In this document: piece after piece, positions 9,522 to 21,329 of the stretch
Position numbering within the stretch: the stretch's first letter is position 1
How the letters are laid out: each line of letters begins with the position of its first letter
NCBI GenBank assembly: GCA_905221605.1
Contig: CAJNDS010002339.1
Coordinates: forward strand, 290,001-354,000
DNA: 64,000 nt
From: Symbiodinium natans
Lineage: Eukaryota > Sar > Dinophyceae > Suessiales > Symbiodiniaceae
Direction: 5' to 3'
Position numbers and translations under genes: made by a program
The notes under the pieces: model-generated
What the model saw: only the letters and a program-made list of their open reading frames with translations
Databases searched by the model: none
Told to the model about the DNA's origin: nothing

Positions 9522-10580
9522 AAGTGTGTTCGGGCGCGCAAGGTCACACCGTCATTCCTGCTTGCATGGGTTCCTAACGACTTTATGCCGAGCTTTGCGC
9601 GTTTTGGTGGCTCGCGCTCCCTCTGCAGCTGCCGCGTCCGACACACAGTTTGAGGCTGATACGGCACTACATAAGAACGATCTCAGAACATTCCAACCTA
9701 TGTCATCTGCAAGATACTTGTTTTCTTTAATTTGTGGCTGTTGCGTGACATCTTGCTGTTCCTTGGGAAGAGTGTACAGTACGTTTCGATAAGTGAGATG
9801 CATGAATTCAGAAAGTTCCCGATGCAGGAGAGTGGAGTCCACGGAGATCATGGGGGTGCCGGGTGGAGTGGTGACCGAGGCAGCCATGGGCGTTGTTGCA
9901 TTCGAGATTCTTCGAGTCATGTGAAGTCATGACATACCGTACTTGCACACCACGCAACCTTTTTTGACAGGGGCTAGGATTAGGCCCCCCCCCCTTCAAG
10001 GCACTTTATGGGCTTTACGCAGAGCTTGTCGCACACGTGCCATGAATTGCCGGCGACCCCCACCCCCCCCCAAGCGCAGGTCCGTTTAAGACGTTTTCGG
10101 TCGCAGGACGGCCAGTGGCAGCTGCGGCGACACCGTCCTCTTGAACCTGCGCGAGGCCACTCACGATACCAGGACGAAAAGATGCCCAACAAAGCAAAGC
10201 CCGCTTCCATCCCGTGAACCTTTCCACTGTAACTCTGACACCCCTTGGCCGCATCCGCCCAGGGAAGCTCCATGTGGACGTGTTTCTGCGAGTTCGTGGC
10301 CTAGGCGCCAAACTTGTGGGTGACAGTGCGAGACCCTGCTGCGACACTACTGCAAGACTAGACTCCTCTGCTTTCTCGCTTTTAGTCAGCTTCCGCCATC
10401 TTGTGTCGTTGATTTTTGTTGTCCATTGTCTTGTAGCAAACGTTGACGGTGGAGTACGTGCATGCAAGCCCTCCTTTCTGCAATGCGCGCCCTGCCTCTG
10501 TCCCGTCCCCGAGTGATGCCTACAGTCACGACAGGCGATGTGGCTGACCAGCACAGTATGGTGCTGTACTTGAGAGCAAA

Positions 10581-11961
10581 AGGACGAAGCGAAGGGCACT
10601 TTGCAGGATTGTGGGTTTCGCCTCAAGGCTCGAGGGAGGTGGTGGCTTCCAAACCCTGGCCCTGTACCCCGACACTAGCCCAGCTTTATGCAAAGGACTG
10701 CTCTGCAAGATTGCAGCCGTATTCAAGTGTCATTCATAGCCCTTTCACACGCGCTCTTCAACTCGCTTGGCGCAGAGACTTTTTCAAGACTTGTTCGAGG
10801 CTATCTTCAAGACTTTTCAATCATTGTTTTTGACTGCAGACTTCTCACGAGCCCCTGGACTACTTTAGACGCTAAATTTATAATGTGAGTAACTAGGGAA
10901 GCCAAACGCGTAATATCCCTAAAGCTGACAATGCTGGGTGCTCTCACCCTTTCGCCTCCCATGTTTGGACTCTGGGGCTTTCCGTGACTTCCCCTTCCCT
11001 CGCCCTCGATCACCGAAGGTCTCGAACAGCATTCGCTTAGCCTTAATTGTGTTGCATGGCCAGGGGGTGTCAGCTCGGTGATGTAAGCAATGCTGGTGCA
11101 GAGAAACAGATGTACTAGACACGGCCTTTACACAGCACGGCTGCTACACGGTGTGCGACCGCAGCCTCGTCAAGTCCACAGCGGACCAAATACAACAGCA
11201 AGAAGGCGCACATGGAAGCAAGGAATCAACAACTCTGAAGCTCCTGGTCCCTGCCTACACCGACATTCCCTTACATTTTAAAGCGGGCAAGATGTTCTCC
11301 AAGTTCGCAAAGCTCGAGCGTTCATCGGAGGCCAGTGGCATCAAATCGGTTTGAACGTATGCGTTGGAGCGAACATGACAGGTTGAAGACATCCCTCTTG
11401 ATTCGCCGAAAGGCGCTGCTGTGTGCACAACGGTCCGTCGCTTGGCGGTGGCATGGACGTGGTCACGAGCTGCGGTCCCTGGACTTGCCAAGGCTGCCTC
11501 GAACTCTTCTGGCGCCTGTTTGCCCGTTGTGAGGAAGGCGGGGCGTCCCAGAGCAAGCCCAGTATACGTCATGTTCTCTGCGCCTCAAATCGCGGTGCAA
11601 GATGGAAGGTTTGTGGCTGCTCTAGCAGGAAAGGGTGTTGAAGGTAGTGTGCGATCGAACAGCGCGCGCTGTTGCAAGCCTGTCTGGTTCCATCAATAGG
11701 TGCGAGCAATCTTGAGCATTCAATCTTGAAGCTTGCAAACTTCGCCCCTGCAGCATGCGTAGGTCCTTTTAATCAACAGCTGCAAATCCCGAGGCATCGG
11801 GCCTCCCGTAATTCACAGATGTCACAGCATTTTCTACTGTACCAGAAGCACTTGAGCATTGCAATAGGAAGTGTTATAATCGAGTTTGGAACACCCACAG
11901 ATCGGGCATCAAATGAGGCCAGCCTTGATTTTTGAATAAGTCTGGCGACGCGGCTTTTGAC
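10581..11961 (+). repeat. Dispersed 1.4-kb repeat, copy 1
   Basis: The segment is collinear with 35038-36579 in the same orientation, with many substitutions and indels. Long shared stretches include GCAGGATTGTGGGTTTCGCC near the start and GGTGCAAGATGGAAGGTTTG near 11598. No terminal inverted repeats or LTRs were seen, so it may be a segmental duplication or a member of an interspersed family. Confidence 0.85.
11523..11643 (+). pseudogene. Exon-like fragment conserved between the two 1.4-kb repeats
   Basis: One frame is kept open and free of indels in both copies and encodes about 40 residues, with shared cores LPVVRK, GRPRA and AVQDGRFVAALAG. Differences from the other copy mix silent and replacement changes. 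There is no obvious start codon or full domain, so this may be an exon or a decayed coding remnant. The product is unknown. Confidence 0.4.
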
Positions 11962-13337
11962 AGGATGCTGAAGAACCTGAGCTTCGCCGAGCACTGGGCC
12001 CAGATTTTTCCAGCAGTGGTCAAATGGGTTTTCTCTACTCAGCGGGGCTGTCAGATCAGAAGGACAAACCAAGCTCGCATAGGTCACTTCCGCATGCCAT
12101 CCCCAAACCTTTCAATGCCCCATTGAGATGATGAGACGCCAGCGCGCTCCGATTGTTAAAAGAAGACTATAGAGTTGGAGAAGGGGCTTGGCTTAGAGGC
12201 GGTCCACCGCAGAAGCGGAGAGAGTGTGGCCACTTCAGCTCTGAAAGTGCAGTGAGGTGCGCTCCAAACAGCGCCGTGATGTCGCACACCAGAGCTCCCT
12301 GAAGATGCTCTTCACATTTGCTGTTTTGCAAACCTCTGTCGTTTTTGGCCAGTTTTCGAGCTCGGGGGCCAACCCCTTCTGGAGTGAGCATCATAAGCAT
12401 CATAGGACGTTCGCTTTTCCAGCCGGGGGGCGTCCCTGAAAATCCTTGAAAAGCATGAGCTCCGGCACAGAGGCAACATGCAGGGAGCTGTGTGCAAGAA
12501 GGGTGCCAATGCTCTGGTTGGGGTTCCTGGTAATCTGGATTGCGCGATGGTCGCTCTGTTTTCTGTGTTGTGTTTGGCCACACGGAATTGAAGCTAAGAA
12601 TTCACAGTAGACTATATTCGTCAACGCCAAATTGAGCCTTACTTTTTGAGAAGCAGGGTCCATGAGCAACTTTGGCCCGTTCTCATGTACAGGCTCTTGA
12701 AGTCCAAATCGAAGCGGAGGAGCAGAAGGTACAAAGCAACAGCTCCTTGTCTTCTGGGTCACATGTCTTCCAAGTTCCATATGCTGTGGTTCGGCTTACC
12801 GTCATCCGAGGCTGCAGCCTTTTGAACATGTTCGCCTGTTGCTGCCCTTCTGACATCCTGAAAGCTTGGACCTCATATGCTTCAACAGCCAAATTATATG
12901 AAGCATGTTTGCGTTGCGTTCCTGCGAGGATCCTGGCTTGCAGTAGATCCTGATGCTGAGCAGGGCAGGCGACTCTAGCTCTTTATAGGCCGGTCTCCAA
13001 GAAGGCCGCGGCGAGATCTTTGCAGAGCCGGGACGGGCTGTGCCGTGAAGCTGCGCCAAAAAATGACGTGTGTGAAGTCGGGATGATGCTTTTCCTTGCA
13101 TGTTGCGCCTACCTTGTGTAACCAGCCACGGTACGCTGCGGCCATGCCATTTGCTGTTCTTTTGTGCCCCGCCGCACGCAAATGCTCGGGCAACGCAATT
13201 CTGCTCCGCAGCCTGCTTTGCTTCGTTCAAATCCGGGTTTTTTCCAGAAGCATCTTCGCTTTGCCAGGTTCTCAGTGCAAGTCGGTGCCTGTGTGATGCC
13301 CGCCCTTCTTTTTTTGGTGTCACGTGCGAAGGTAACC
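11962..13337. other. Spacer, no gene recognised
   Basis: Short overlapping frames occur on both strands but none has a recognisable motif, biased third positions or a repeated partner elsewhere in the window. Confidence 0.5.
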
Positions 13338-13472
13338 ATGGGGAGGCCTGACCTGGACGCCATGACCATTGAGGAGCTGAAGGCCTATCTGGAGTCCCTC
13401 CGCCAGAAGCGTCGCCAACAAGAGCAGGACTGCGCTGCAGTAGACATGAGCCGTTCTTCTTTTGCTTTTTGA
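13338..13472 (+). CDS. Small helical reading frame, possible exon
   Basis: From an ATG in good context (AACCATGG) the frame encodes 44 residues. Residues 8-33 (including MTIEELKAYLESLRQKRR) are strongly helical and charged, and third codon positions are mostly G or C, unlike the surrounding spacer. A few bases downstream another frame beginning at 13483 (MAHDWQKQRQIFQRVLQSW) has the same character and could be a second exon if 13440-13480 is partly intronic. I do not recognise the protein. It could be the first exon of a small coiled-coil protein, a captured gene fragment or a decayed copy. Confidence 0.4.
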   Translation: MGRPDLDAMTIEELKAYLESLRQKRRQQEQDCAAVDMSRSSFAF

Positions 13473-15479
13473 CTTGCAAATGGCCCATGACTGGCAGAAG
13501 CAGCGGCAGATCTTCCAGCGTGTTCTGCAATCCTGGGCCGCGGACTCTGCAGGTTGCCAGAGCGAAGTGGATGTGCTTTCATCATGCAATTCAGCTCAGG
13601 TTAGCGACGCGGCGGACTATTGGACGTGGGGATGGTACAGCTTCTGCTGCGCTCCGGCGCAAGTCTCAGATTGCGCTGGCCGGCGGAACACAAGCCCTGT
13701 AAGCTCCCTCTACAACACGAAACAACATCTGGGCTGACAGACTAAACACTCCAAGGCAGATCATGTGCGCGATGATGACGTGGTGGTTTAGGCTGGCCTT
13801 GACCTCAATGCGTTTAGGGGTTTGGGTTCTTGGTAGAACACAGTTCCTCATTGCAGGTGTTTCCCTTCTATTTTCGGAGCAGCCACGGGCGCAATATGGC
13901 GCAATTCTAGCGGGTCAAACTCATTGGTGCCCGTGCAAGAAGTGCTGATGGACTAAACACGCGCATGCGCACACCCACACGCCCGCACGTGCACCCACAC
14001 ACACCAGCTGGAAATAGGCCGCAGCAAAGCTACGGGTTGTCATGTTTTTCCACAGGCACAGTCGAACTTCCTTTGCTTGCGTTTGCTTCCACTGCCTTCT
14101 TGAATGCAGGGGCTTCATGACAGCTGCGGCGAAGCTCCATTCGAGGCTTGCCGTGTCAGGTGAGTGCCGCGTTGAAGCCATGCAATGTTCTCAGGAAGAC
14201 CAAGTTATCCCCGGAACTGCAGGCACTTCAGCGTCATCGAGTATGCCAAGACCGCTCTCCCCACCTTCCAGGAGGATGCCGACCAGATCTACCCGGCTGG
14301 AAGGAGAAGGTTGGCTCCACACCCAGGCTGCCAGCTTCGACTGGGGCGCGAAGACGACAAGGAACAGCAAGTGCGCGCTTCTGGCATGCGTCGTGCAGCC
14401 GAAGGTGCGCTACGACCACCCATCCAACGCCGTCCATTGAATTTCCGGGTCCTCCACCATCACCAGCATGAACTTGCGACGGTGCCTGGCGTCTTCGCAA
14501 AGTCCGTGAGTGCACTGGTGCGCAACAGACACCCTGATGTGACAGCGAGGAGATGAAGATGGCCAACCCGGCTTCAGCTACGCAGGTCAGAGGCGGGAGG
14601 GCTATCGCTCTCACCGCAAACGCTGAATTTGGATTGGCGCCGTTCAAGGCCAGCAGCGGGCTCTTGGCAGCTGGCTCAGCTTCAGAGCTCAGAGGCTCAG
14701 AGCTCATGGCCCTGGAGGTGTTCGAGCTGTCCTCGGAGATCTTATGCAAGTCAGACGAAACAGTCTATGGACTAGTGGCAAGGTCGCGCTGATCAAGATG
14801 CAGCCGTCAGGTCCGTGAACAGGCGCCGCCCTATATCTATCTCGGCTGCAGGCGTCCAGGGTGACCGTCCATGGCACGCTTGATCTCTTGCCGATGCTGG
14901 CAGGACGCGCGACCTGCTGCGCAAAAGGCAACTGCACGTCGTGGGAGCTTTCGACTTCTTGGTGCCGTCGTCAAGCCAGAAGTAACGAACGGGCTCCTCG
15001 GATGAGCTTGGTGGCCTTTGCACTTCGCTCCTCCGACCCCTCACTGGTGGGCCTGCCCAGGCCTGAAAAGAAATGCTTTGTTGTGTTGACTCTGCTGGTC
15101 CGACTCGTGCGGTAATTTCTGCAACTGTCACACAGACTTCACTACTCAACTGGGATGGACGCATCGCGCTGCACTGCTGCCCTCACGCGGACGCTGGGCC
15201 CCTTGATTCCGGTCATGCGACGAGGGCCCCGGTGAGTTCCATTGGTGACGCGCCTTCAAACACAACAGTGACCCGAGCGCCGCGTGATCAGGGTCATGCT
15301 CAAGAAAAGAAGGCAGCCTAAATCGGGAAGACCAGAGAGAAGGGCACAGGTGGCCCCAAGGATGTTTCGGGTGGTTAGCTTAGGTTGGAGGGCAGATAGA
15401 GTCGATAGAGATACTGTCAGTTTGATAGCCCAAGGTTCACTCACAAACGCCCACCCAAGATCTCGAACCCTCAAGCTCA
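13473..15479. other. Spacer with weak coding-like fragments
   Basis: Beyond the possible second exon near 13483-13600 I see only weak candidates. One is a 79-codon frame at 14553-14792 (start MKMANPASATQVRGG) with alanine-rich sequence and no known motif. Another is exon-like sequence around 14230-14300. An ACACCC-rich patch lies at 13970-14005. None is strong enough to call as a gene. Confidence 0.4.
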
Positions 15480-16496
15480 ACCCGAAATGTCGCAGCCTTC
15501 CCAACACCCCATGCCCTCAAAATGCTCAGCCTCCCGCCCTCCCTCCCACTCAACACAAGCTGCTTGGTCAGCAATCAGTAATCACAGCGGGTGTGGAACA
15601 GCGCACCATTCGGCACTGAGTCGGCACCGTTTTCGGCCCTTCTTGTCCCTTTTGTCCCTGGAAAAAGACCACCTGCATTTCATGGAAGGACAACCATCAA
15701 CAACACTGACGACGTACATCAGAAAAGAACAGGAAGATGAATAACAGTGATACTATAGCAAGCGTAACTATCAGTAGCTAACACTAGCAATAACAAGAGT
15801 AACAATGTAGCCATGCTGACAATGTGATACTTAGAATGACACACGTCACTCTTGGTCTGAGGATGATTCTCGCAGCGGTCTGATGCTTCGTTGTCATTTT
15901 CAACATTCTTTAGATCTTAGTCTTTGCTTTTACATCGCGTCTGCAGATGCTTGCCGGGGCGATCGGTCTTCACGACTTTTCAAGTTCCAAAGCAATCTTG
16001 AACCTGCTACACTCGCTGTCTGTGTGGCTCTGCACCGTAGGGTTTACCGTAGCAGACTGGGGATCGCACTTCCGCGTGAGCTTGCAGAAGCCAGCGTCTT
16101 AACACGTGCAGTTTGCACACACAAACATCAGTGACGGTGATGGTTCTTTGCTCAAAACCGGACTTACGAGGACATGGTCTGGGTCCGTAGTCGTGTTGGC
16201 CTCAGTGGCTCTGTGCTTGGTTGAGAAGGTATGTCAAAGATTTTGTTGCAAGGCGAGCTGGAGACATGGCAGCCACTGGCAAAGGTTTGCAGCTTAGGTG
16301 GCTGTAGGGTGACTTCGGTGCTTTCGGTGCCTTCCTTCACTTTGCTTCTCGATCGGGGAGATCAGGTGGCGCGGCCTGCGATCGCATTATGAGCTTGAGA
16401 GCAAGACGCCATTTGCCTTTTGCTTCTTAGGCGAGTTGCGTGAAATTTTCAAGTGACAGCGTGCAAAACCCGCTCTTGGGGAGCTCTTCGGCAGGT
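15480..16496 (+). repeat. Diverged, partly inverted copy of the 3' third of the 4.9-kb unit
   Basis: 15480-15690 and 15880-16496 match, in the same orientation, the stretch that runs from about 43440 to 44525 in unit 1 and its equivalents in units 2 and 3 (shared words include AGTGCTCAGCCTCCCGCC-like sequence, GATGCTTGCCGGGGCG and GCAGACTGGGGATCGCAC). Between them, 15731-15887 matches a nearby part of the same family in reverse complement. The copy is older than the array units. Confidence 0.82.
15731..15887 (-). repeat. Inverted block related to the 43.0-43.1, 54.9 and 60.3-kb sequence
   Basis: The reverse complement reads GAGAATCATCCTCAGACC, then AAGAGTGACGTGTGTCATTC, and continues with GTTAGCTACTGATAGTTACG. 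These are hallmarks of the plus-strand sequence at about 43030-43130 and 60303-60425. Confidence 0.8.
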
Positions 16497-17556
16497 GATG
16501 ATGGAGCTTCCATGCAGCCGCCTTCTCGGATCAACGTTCGATCTATGACAAGCGGCCTTTCAAGTGCATTCAAGCCTATTTCAAGCGGATCCGAGGCGAG
16601 GTCGACAAGCTCCTGGAGACCCTTTTTGTCATTGCACAAGCAGCAGGCTCAGAGGCCTAGACCTGATGTCACATTCAATGTTGCCATGAGGGGTGCCGTG
16701 CGTGGTTGCACCGAGTTGCGTACTGCAGTCTGTCAGTGGCATAGTAGTCGGGCGCGACGAATGAAGCCCCACCAATGCTCATCAACCCTCCTGACTCAGG
16801 GCGCGGCGATCTCAGCACAAACCTCCCCGGGACCAACCCCGACAACACCCAGAACATCAGGAAATCAGTAAACTAACTCCCGTTCTCACTCATCGCAGCT
16901 TAGACCAGCGGCGAGATGCAGCGATCAAACACACTGCCACTGCTCTCAAAGGGCAAGGAGAACCCCCCCGCAGGGGAAGCCCCCAACTTAAACTCTAACC
17001 AGACCTTGCCGCGTTCCCCACAGCCCCCAAGTCCCCGGTGATTCTCTAGGGCCTCCAGACCTCTGTATGGATTTGATTATTGGGGTTCGCTTCGACTCGC
17101 CTGTACTGTTTGACATCTTGATGGGACATTCTCGATGATTCTCGACGCTGTCGGCTATGCCCACTCAGGCTTGGGCCGTCATGATCTGGTGATTGGCACG
17201 ACGCCCAGTGCCAATCCTGCCAACTTGCCCTCCGACCCGCACACCCCCGCGCACGGGATTTAGGTCTCCGGGGTTAGGATGAGACGGGGTCGAAATGCCT
17301 AGCTCCCACACTCTTGGGCTGTTGATTCTCCGCATCCCTTACTCGGAAATTAGGTACAAGCTGGGTTGATCCACTGTCGAGCTGCAGCTGCTGCCGGTGC
17401 TGTTGCTGTGGCGGGTAGGATGACTACGGCTCAGATGATGATGCGCAATGAAGATGACATCGTGGGCGTGGGCAATAAATATCAAGCACGCAACAGTGTT
17501 GAGGCTTCTGTTGCGCAGACTTCAGTCCAGGTCCTGAGCTTCTGATGCAGATATAT

Positions 17557-17648
17557 AGGCATGTTTAACCTCTCTTCCTGAATTGTCCGTAAAGTCGGGA
17601 CCAGGCATGTTTAACCTCTCTTCCTGAATTGTCCATAAAGTCGGGACC
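17557..17648 (+). repeat. Tandem 46-bp duplication
   Basis: Two adjacent 46-bp copies begin AGGCATGTTTAACCTCTC and differ by a single G/A change inside TTGTCCRTAAAG. Confidence 0.95.
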
Positions 17649-17663
17649 ACCCGGAGTAATCAC

Positions 17664-17745
17664 AATGATGATGATGATGATGACGACAATTATGATGGCC
17701 ATGATGGTGGTGATGATGCTGATGACGAGTATGATGACGATGGCG
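17664..17745 (+). repeat. GAT/ATG-rich imperfect trinucleotide tract
   Basis: Consecutive GAT triplets (plus strand) with scattered GAC, GGC and GTG. The methionine-rich frame across it is a by-product of the repeat. Confidence 0.9.
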
Positions 17746-20700
17746 GCCGGTGGTGGTGCTTGGGGACTCTGCCAGGATTCCGGTGCAGAGCTACAGATGC
17801 AGGACGAGGAGACCGCAACCGGGGGTTCAGGTTCGAACGTGTCGGGTTTCGGGCGAGGCCAGGCGGTGTTGTTGTATGATGAGGCTGCTCACTCCGCCTG
17901 AACTCCATTGGACCTTTGTTCAACTACATACCACATGGCTAAGTCTGAAAAGCCCTGGCTGCCAACTTCTTGTGCTGCCGATTCTCAAGGAGAGGAGTCT
18001 TTCCCTAAATAGTGTTTTTTTGCAGTTTGTATTCTGACCAGGTGCAAGTTGCTAAAGTCTCGCTGAGTCTCGCTCCTGCGCGTGAATGCGGGATGTAGGG
18101 CAAGTTCGAAACCTACATGCAAGACAGTACTCAATGAAACCAGTCCTTGGCTCTCCCTTGGCCTGAGTGATGACAAGCGCCGTCTTTGTTTCTACAGGTG
18201 TGTCTTTTGGCGGTTTGTGCCCGAACGTCGAACACGGCCCTCCCAGTTTTCAGCAAGGCTGTTCTTGATGTTTGAGCACTCCATCGCATTAATGCATTAG
18301 CCGAAGAAAACCCAAAGGCAGGTCTCAATACAGACGCCAAAGCCCTTCAGCAAGCCCTGCTGAAAACTTGCAAAGTTCACGGCCGTAGTAGACCGCAGTG
18401 GCAAACACTGTCGCAAGCCACAGCCTATTTCTCGAAGGGCTGACGCCAAGCATTCTTGAGGGCCACGTCCACCTCTTAAGAATCTGCTGTCAGGAGCAGC
18501 TTCCGCAACTGCCGCTTGCAGAGGAGGTGGGTGTTGCACATCATAAGACCGACTGGCACTGCAAGAAGAGCACGAAGGACTTCTAAATGTTAAGGCCGCT
18601 CAGGCGAAAGGAAGCACAACCAACATTTTCAGGGCTGAATTCTGGAATGAACTGCCTCCTGCGAATGCCCAACATGGCAAGCGCGCGTGTGTCTCCGCGA
18701 CTTTCTAAGGGTCTTAAAGAAGCTTGAAGATCCTCGTCCCCCGTAGACTCGAGAAAAAGGTAGCAAAGTCATGGGGCTGGACAACTTGAGTAGAATACAT
18801 GCCGCACAGATCCGTCAGAGAGTTTCTGACTGGAGTGAGCACAAAACGGCAAAAGTGCTGGGGCCACAAGCCTTGCGAAGCTCGGACTTCCCCGACCAAG
18901 CTCGCGCCCCGCAGCGTCCCGCCGCCCCACCAGTGATGTTCCAAGGTGTGAGAAGCCTGGTCATGGACCCTGGGTACCAAAGAGGCCAGCCGATCGCGCC
19001 GCCCTCGCATGCTGTCATGAGGGTGTCGTGGCCTTGCAGCACATCTCATGCGCGCAGATGCGCGCACCCCAGAGAACCACTACCACGGACCCCTTGCTCG
19101 ACCACAATCACCTATAGTCTTACTCACAGGTGCCTGGAAGAATCAGATGGTCGTGCGCACGCAGCTGAGCAGACGGCATCATCGTTCCTGCCCTTGCGGT
19201 TCTGCTGTGGGGCAAGCTTGCATCCGTGCTCCCCGAAAATCCAACCCAAACCCTAAACCCTGGACTTCAAAAGCAGTGAAGTGCAGTGGGAGTCGCACCG
19301 CTTTTCGGGGTAGTGGCCTCAGTGGGGAATTAGGTACCAGATATGCACATATATGGATATAGATGGCTAAGCAAGCGCCCCATGCCGCAGCTCTCCTCTA
19401 CCTGGGCCGGGGTTTCAGCTGCGGGCCAGGGCAGGGGAGACTTCGCCCTCCTGCCAGAAGGCAAGGAATCACCCAGAAAGGAGTGAAGGGTGGGTATGTC
19501 GTCAGCCGGGGCCAGAAAAGGTCCTTGGGTGTACAACATCCCAAGCTGGAAAGATCCACTTTCGTATGTTGTGGAATTCTGATCTGCGACAAGCTTAGCA
19601 GCCTCTCGTGCTGGGATGTTGCTGAGGTCTGGCTCCGTAATCAACGGGGATATTGGCGTTTAGAGGGACATATGATATGGGTTTAGTTCGTGTACTCCGG
19701 TGAAGGCTTGGCTCCAGCCTAAACGACTTGGAACATCCCAACAGCGCTGCAGGGTCATTCAGACTCAATTGCTCCAATGATTTTGCGGCGGTGTGGCCAC
19801 AAAGCGCCCCACCATTGCCAGAGCAATGACTTCGCAGGCAACTGCAACGTTCCAAGAGGCAAAGGAAAAAGCTCTCATTCTGATGCCGCATCTTGGGAAT
19901 TCCCACAAGAGGAGGCGCGCCTGCCCGAGAAGACATATCTCGTATTCAAGGAGTTCCGAGGCAAGAACCCAAAGAAAGACTTTTGGACTTGTCCAAAGTC
20001 CCATCCTGGTGCTAAGAAGCCGAGCAGATTTGTTAATTCAGGGTCTTGCCGTTCAGTCCAGAAAGTTCTGGTAGAAGCCTGAATGATTCTTCCGAACTGG
20101 GAGAGGGCGCACGGCGCACGTGCGAACTGCTTAGCCTAGGAGTGTGACAGCAGAAGTCAACTTGGCAGACACACTAGCCGCAATGTAGCGCGCTTCTTAC
20201 GGCTCGATCAGAGTAGACCATATTTTGGACCACCTCCCATGTAATACTCAAGGAGAAGACACATTACATCACGCCTTTAGGTAAAACATCTTAGTCGCCG
20301 TAAGTGTCTCTGATGGTAGTGTATCTCACGTGAAGTCCTCCATAGTGACACCCATAATTCCAAGGTACTCTCCGCGTGTCCTTAGGGCCATTGAGGGTAC
20401 CCTTTTGAGATTCTGATCACACGGCTGAAGCTGAGTTTGCAAGTGGGGCAGGTGGTACAATTCCGTGTTCGCACCCAGAGCTGCGCAAGTGGGGCAAGTA
20501 GCCCAAATCACTGGGCCGTCCGGGTTTCCACGCGTGCTGCTCTATTGTTATTCTGTCATGTTTTAAAAGCAAACCTCTGTTTGTTACTACGAAGGAAGGA
20601 ACGCGTTTCAACTAACATATACAGGAACCTCGAGGCAGAGCCCCTTGCATATGCCCCGCATTCAAGCCTGCTCGACGAAGTTCTCATTGGTTCGAAGGAA

Positions 20701-20937
20701 GTCTGGCGAGCGCATGCCACCACCAAAAAGCCCTTGTAACTGCCAGTATCGTGTCTAAGAGAATAAGGGAGCAGTGGAGGGCATCTTCAAATCACCAGCG
20801 TGGTAGCCAAGCAGACCGAACCAAAGGACTCAGCTTCATGGCAAAAGTCATGGACCTTACGATATCCTTAAGGCCTTGGAGGCTTTAGCTGTGCCCCCAA
20901 AGATCCGTACGTTCCCTGCTTTGTGTCCTTAAACTCG

Positions 20938-21015
20938 ATGGAAGACTTGGAAGACTTGGCCGACCTGAAGGCGAGGATCGCAGCCCTTGAGCAGGACTTC
21001 AAGGCGCCTGCTTGA
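20938..21015 (+). CDS. Short acidic helical peptide frame, possible exon
   Basis: An ATG starts a 25-residue frame (MEDLEDLADLKARIAALEQD...) with heptad-like Leu/Ala spacing and high-GC third positions, ending in TGA. A canonical GT follows shortly after (CAAGCAGGTATGC at 21040). It resembles the N-terminus of a coiled-coil protein and may join the exon-like fragment at 21203-21328. No family is recognised. Confidence 0.35.
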   Translation: MEDLEDLADLKARIAALEQDFKAPA

Positions 21016-21202
21016 GCCCGCTGCTGCGCAAATTTGAGCAAGCAGGTATGCACGTCATGGCACCTATGGTGAGCTCCAAAGCTCGAAGTTGCTCGCCTGG
21101 GCAGGAGCTTCTCAAGCAGAAAGCGGAGAAGGCCCGTGATGGCCCATGGTGGCCCGTGTGTCGCGGGGGCTTGTCGGACCCGAGTGGAAATTGAGTGCCC
21201 AG

Positions 21203-21328
21203 CGGAACGCCTTCGCGCAGGATGCCAGGCTAAAGCGCCTGCGGGCCCAACGCGAGCAGGAGCGACATGCCAAGGCTCGCGATATGAGACGATTTGAGAT
21301 GCTTCAAAAGGCTTTTCAAGGCACTTTG
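21203..21328 (+). CDS. Coiled-coil exon-like fragment
   Basis: After an acceptor-like GTGCCCAG, 42 codons encode a highly charged helical stretch (QDARLKRLRAQREQERHAKA) with strong G/C third-position bias. This composition is typical of genuine coiled coils and unlike chance frames nearby. It lies 190 bases after the short acidic helical frame on the same strand, so both may be exons of one gene. The product is unknown, and splice junctions are inferred only from AG/GT words. Confidence 0.4.
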
Positions 21329-21329
21329 A

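Larger units (their letters stand above)
7618..10580. other. Spacer with several simple repeats, no gene recognised
   Basis: Apart from the G-rich, CT and TG tracts listed separately, I see no motif-bearing or composition-supported frame. Between about 8370 and 8580 the plus strand is strongly pyrimidine-rich with TTCATTCGTT-like words that lead into the CT tract. Confidence 0.55.
16500..20930. other. Spacer, no gene recognised
   Basis: This gene-poor stretch contains a tandem 46-bp duplication and a GAT-rich tract, both listed separately, and a telomere-like patch at about 19240-19262. A frame around 19850-20080 (with RLPEKTYLVFKEFRG) looks mildly coding but has no start, domain or repeat partner that I can see. 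Confidence 0.5.
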
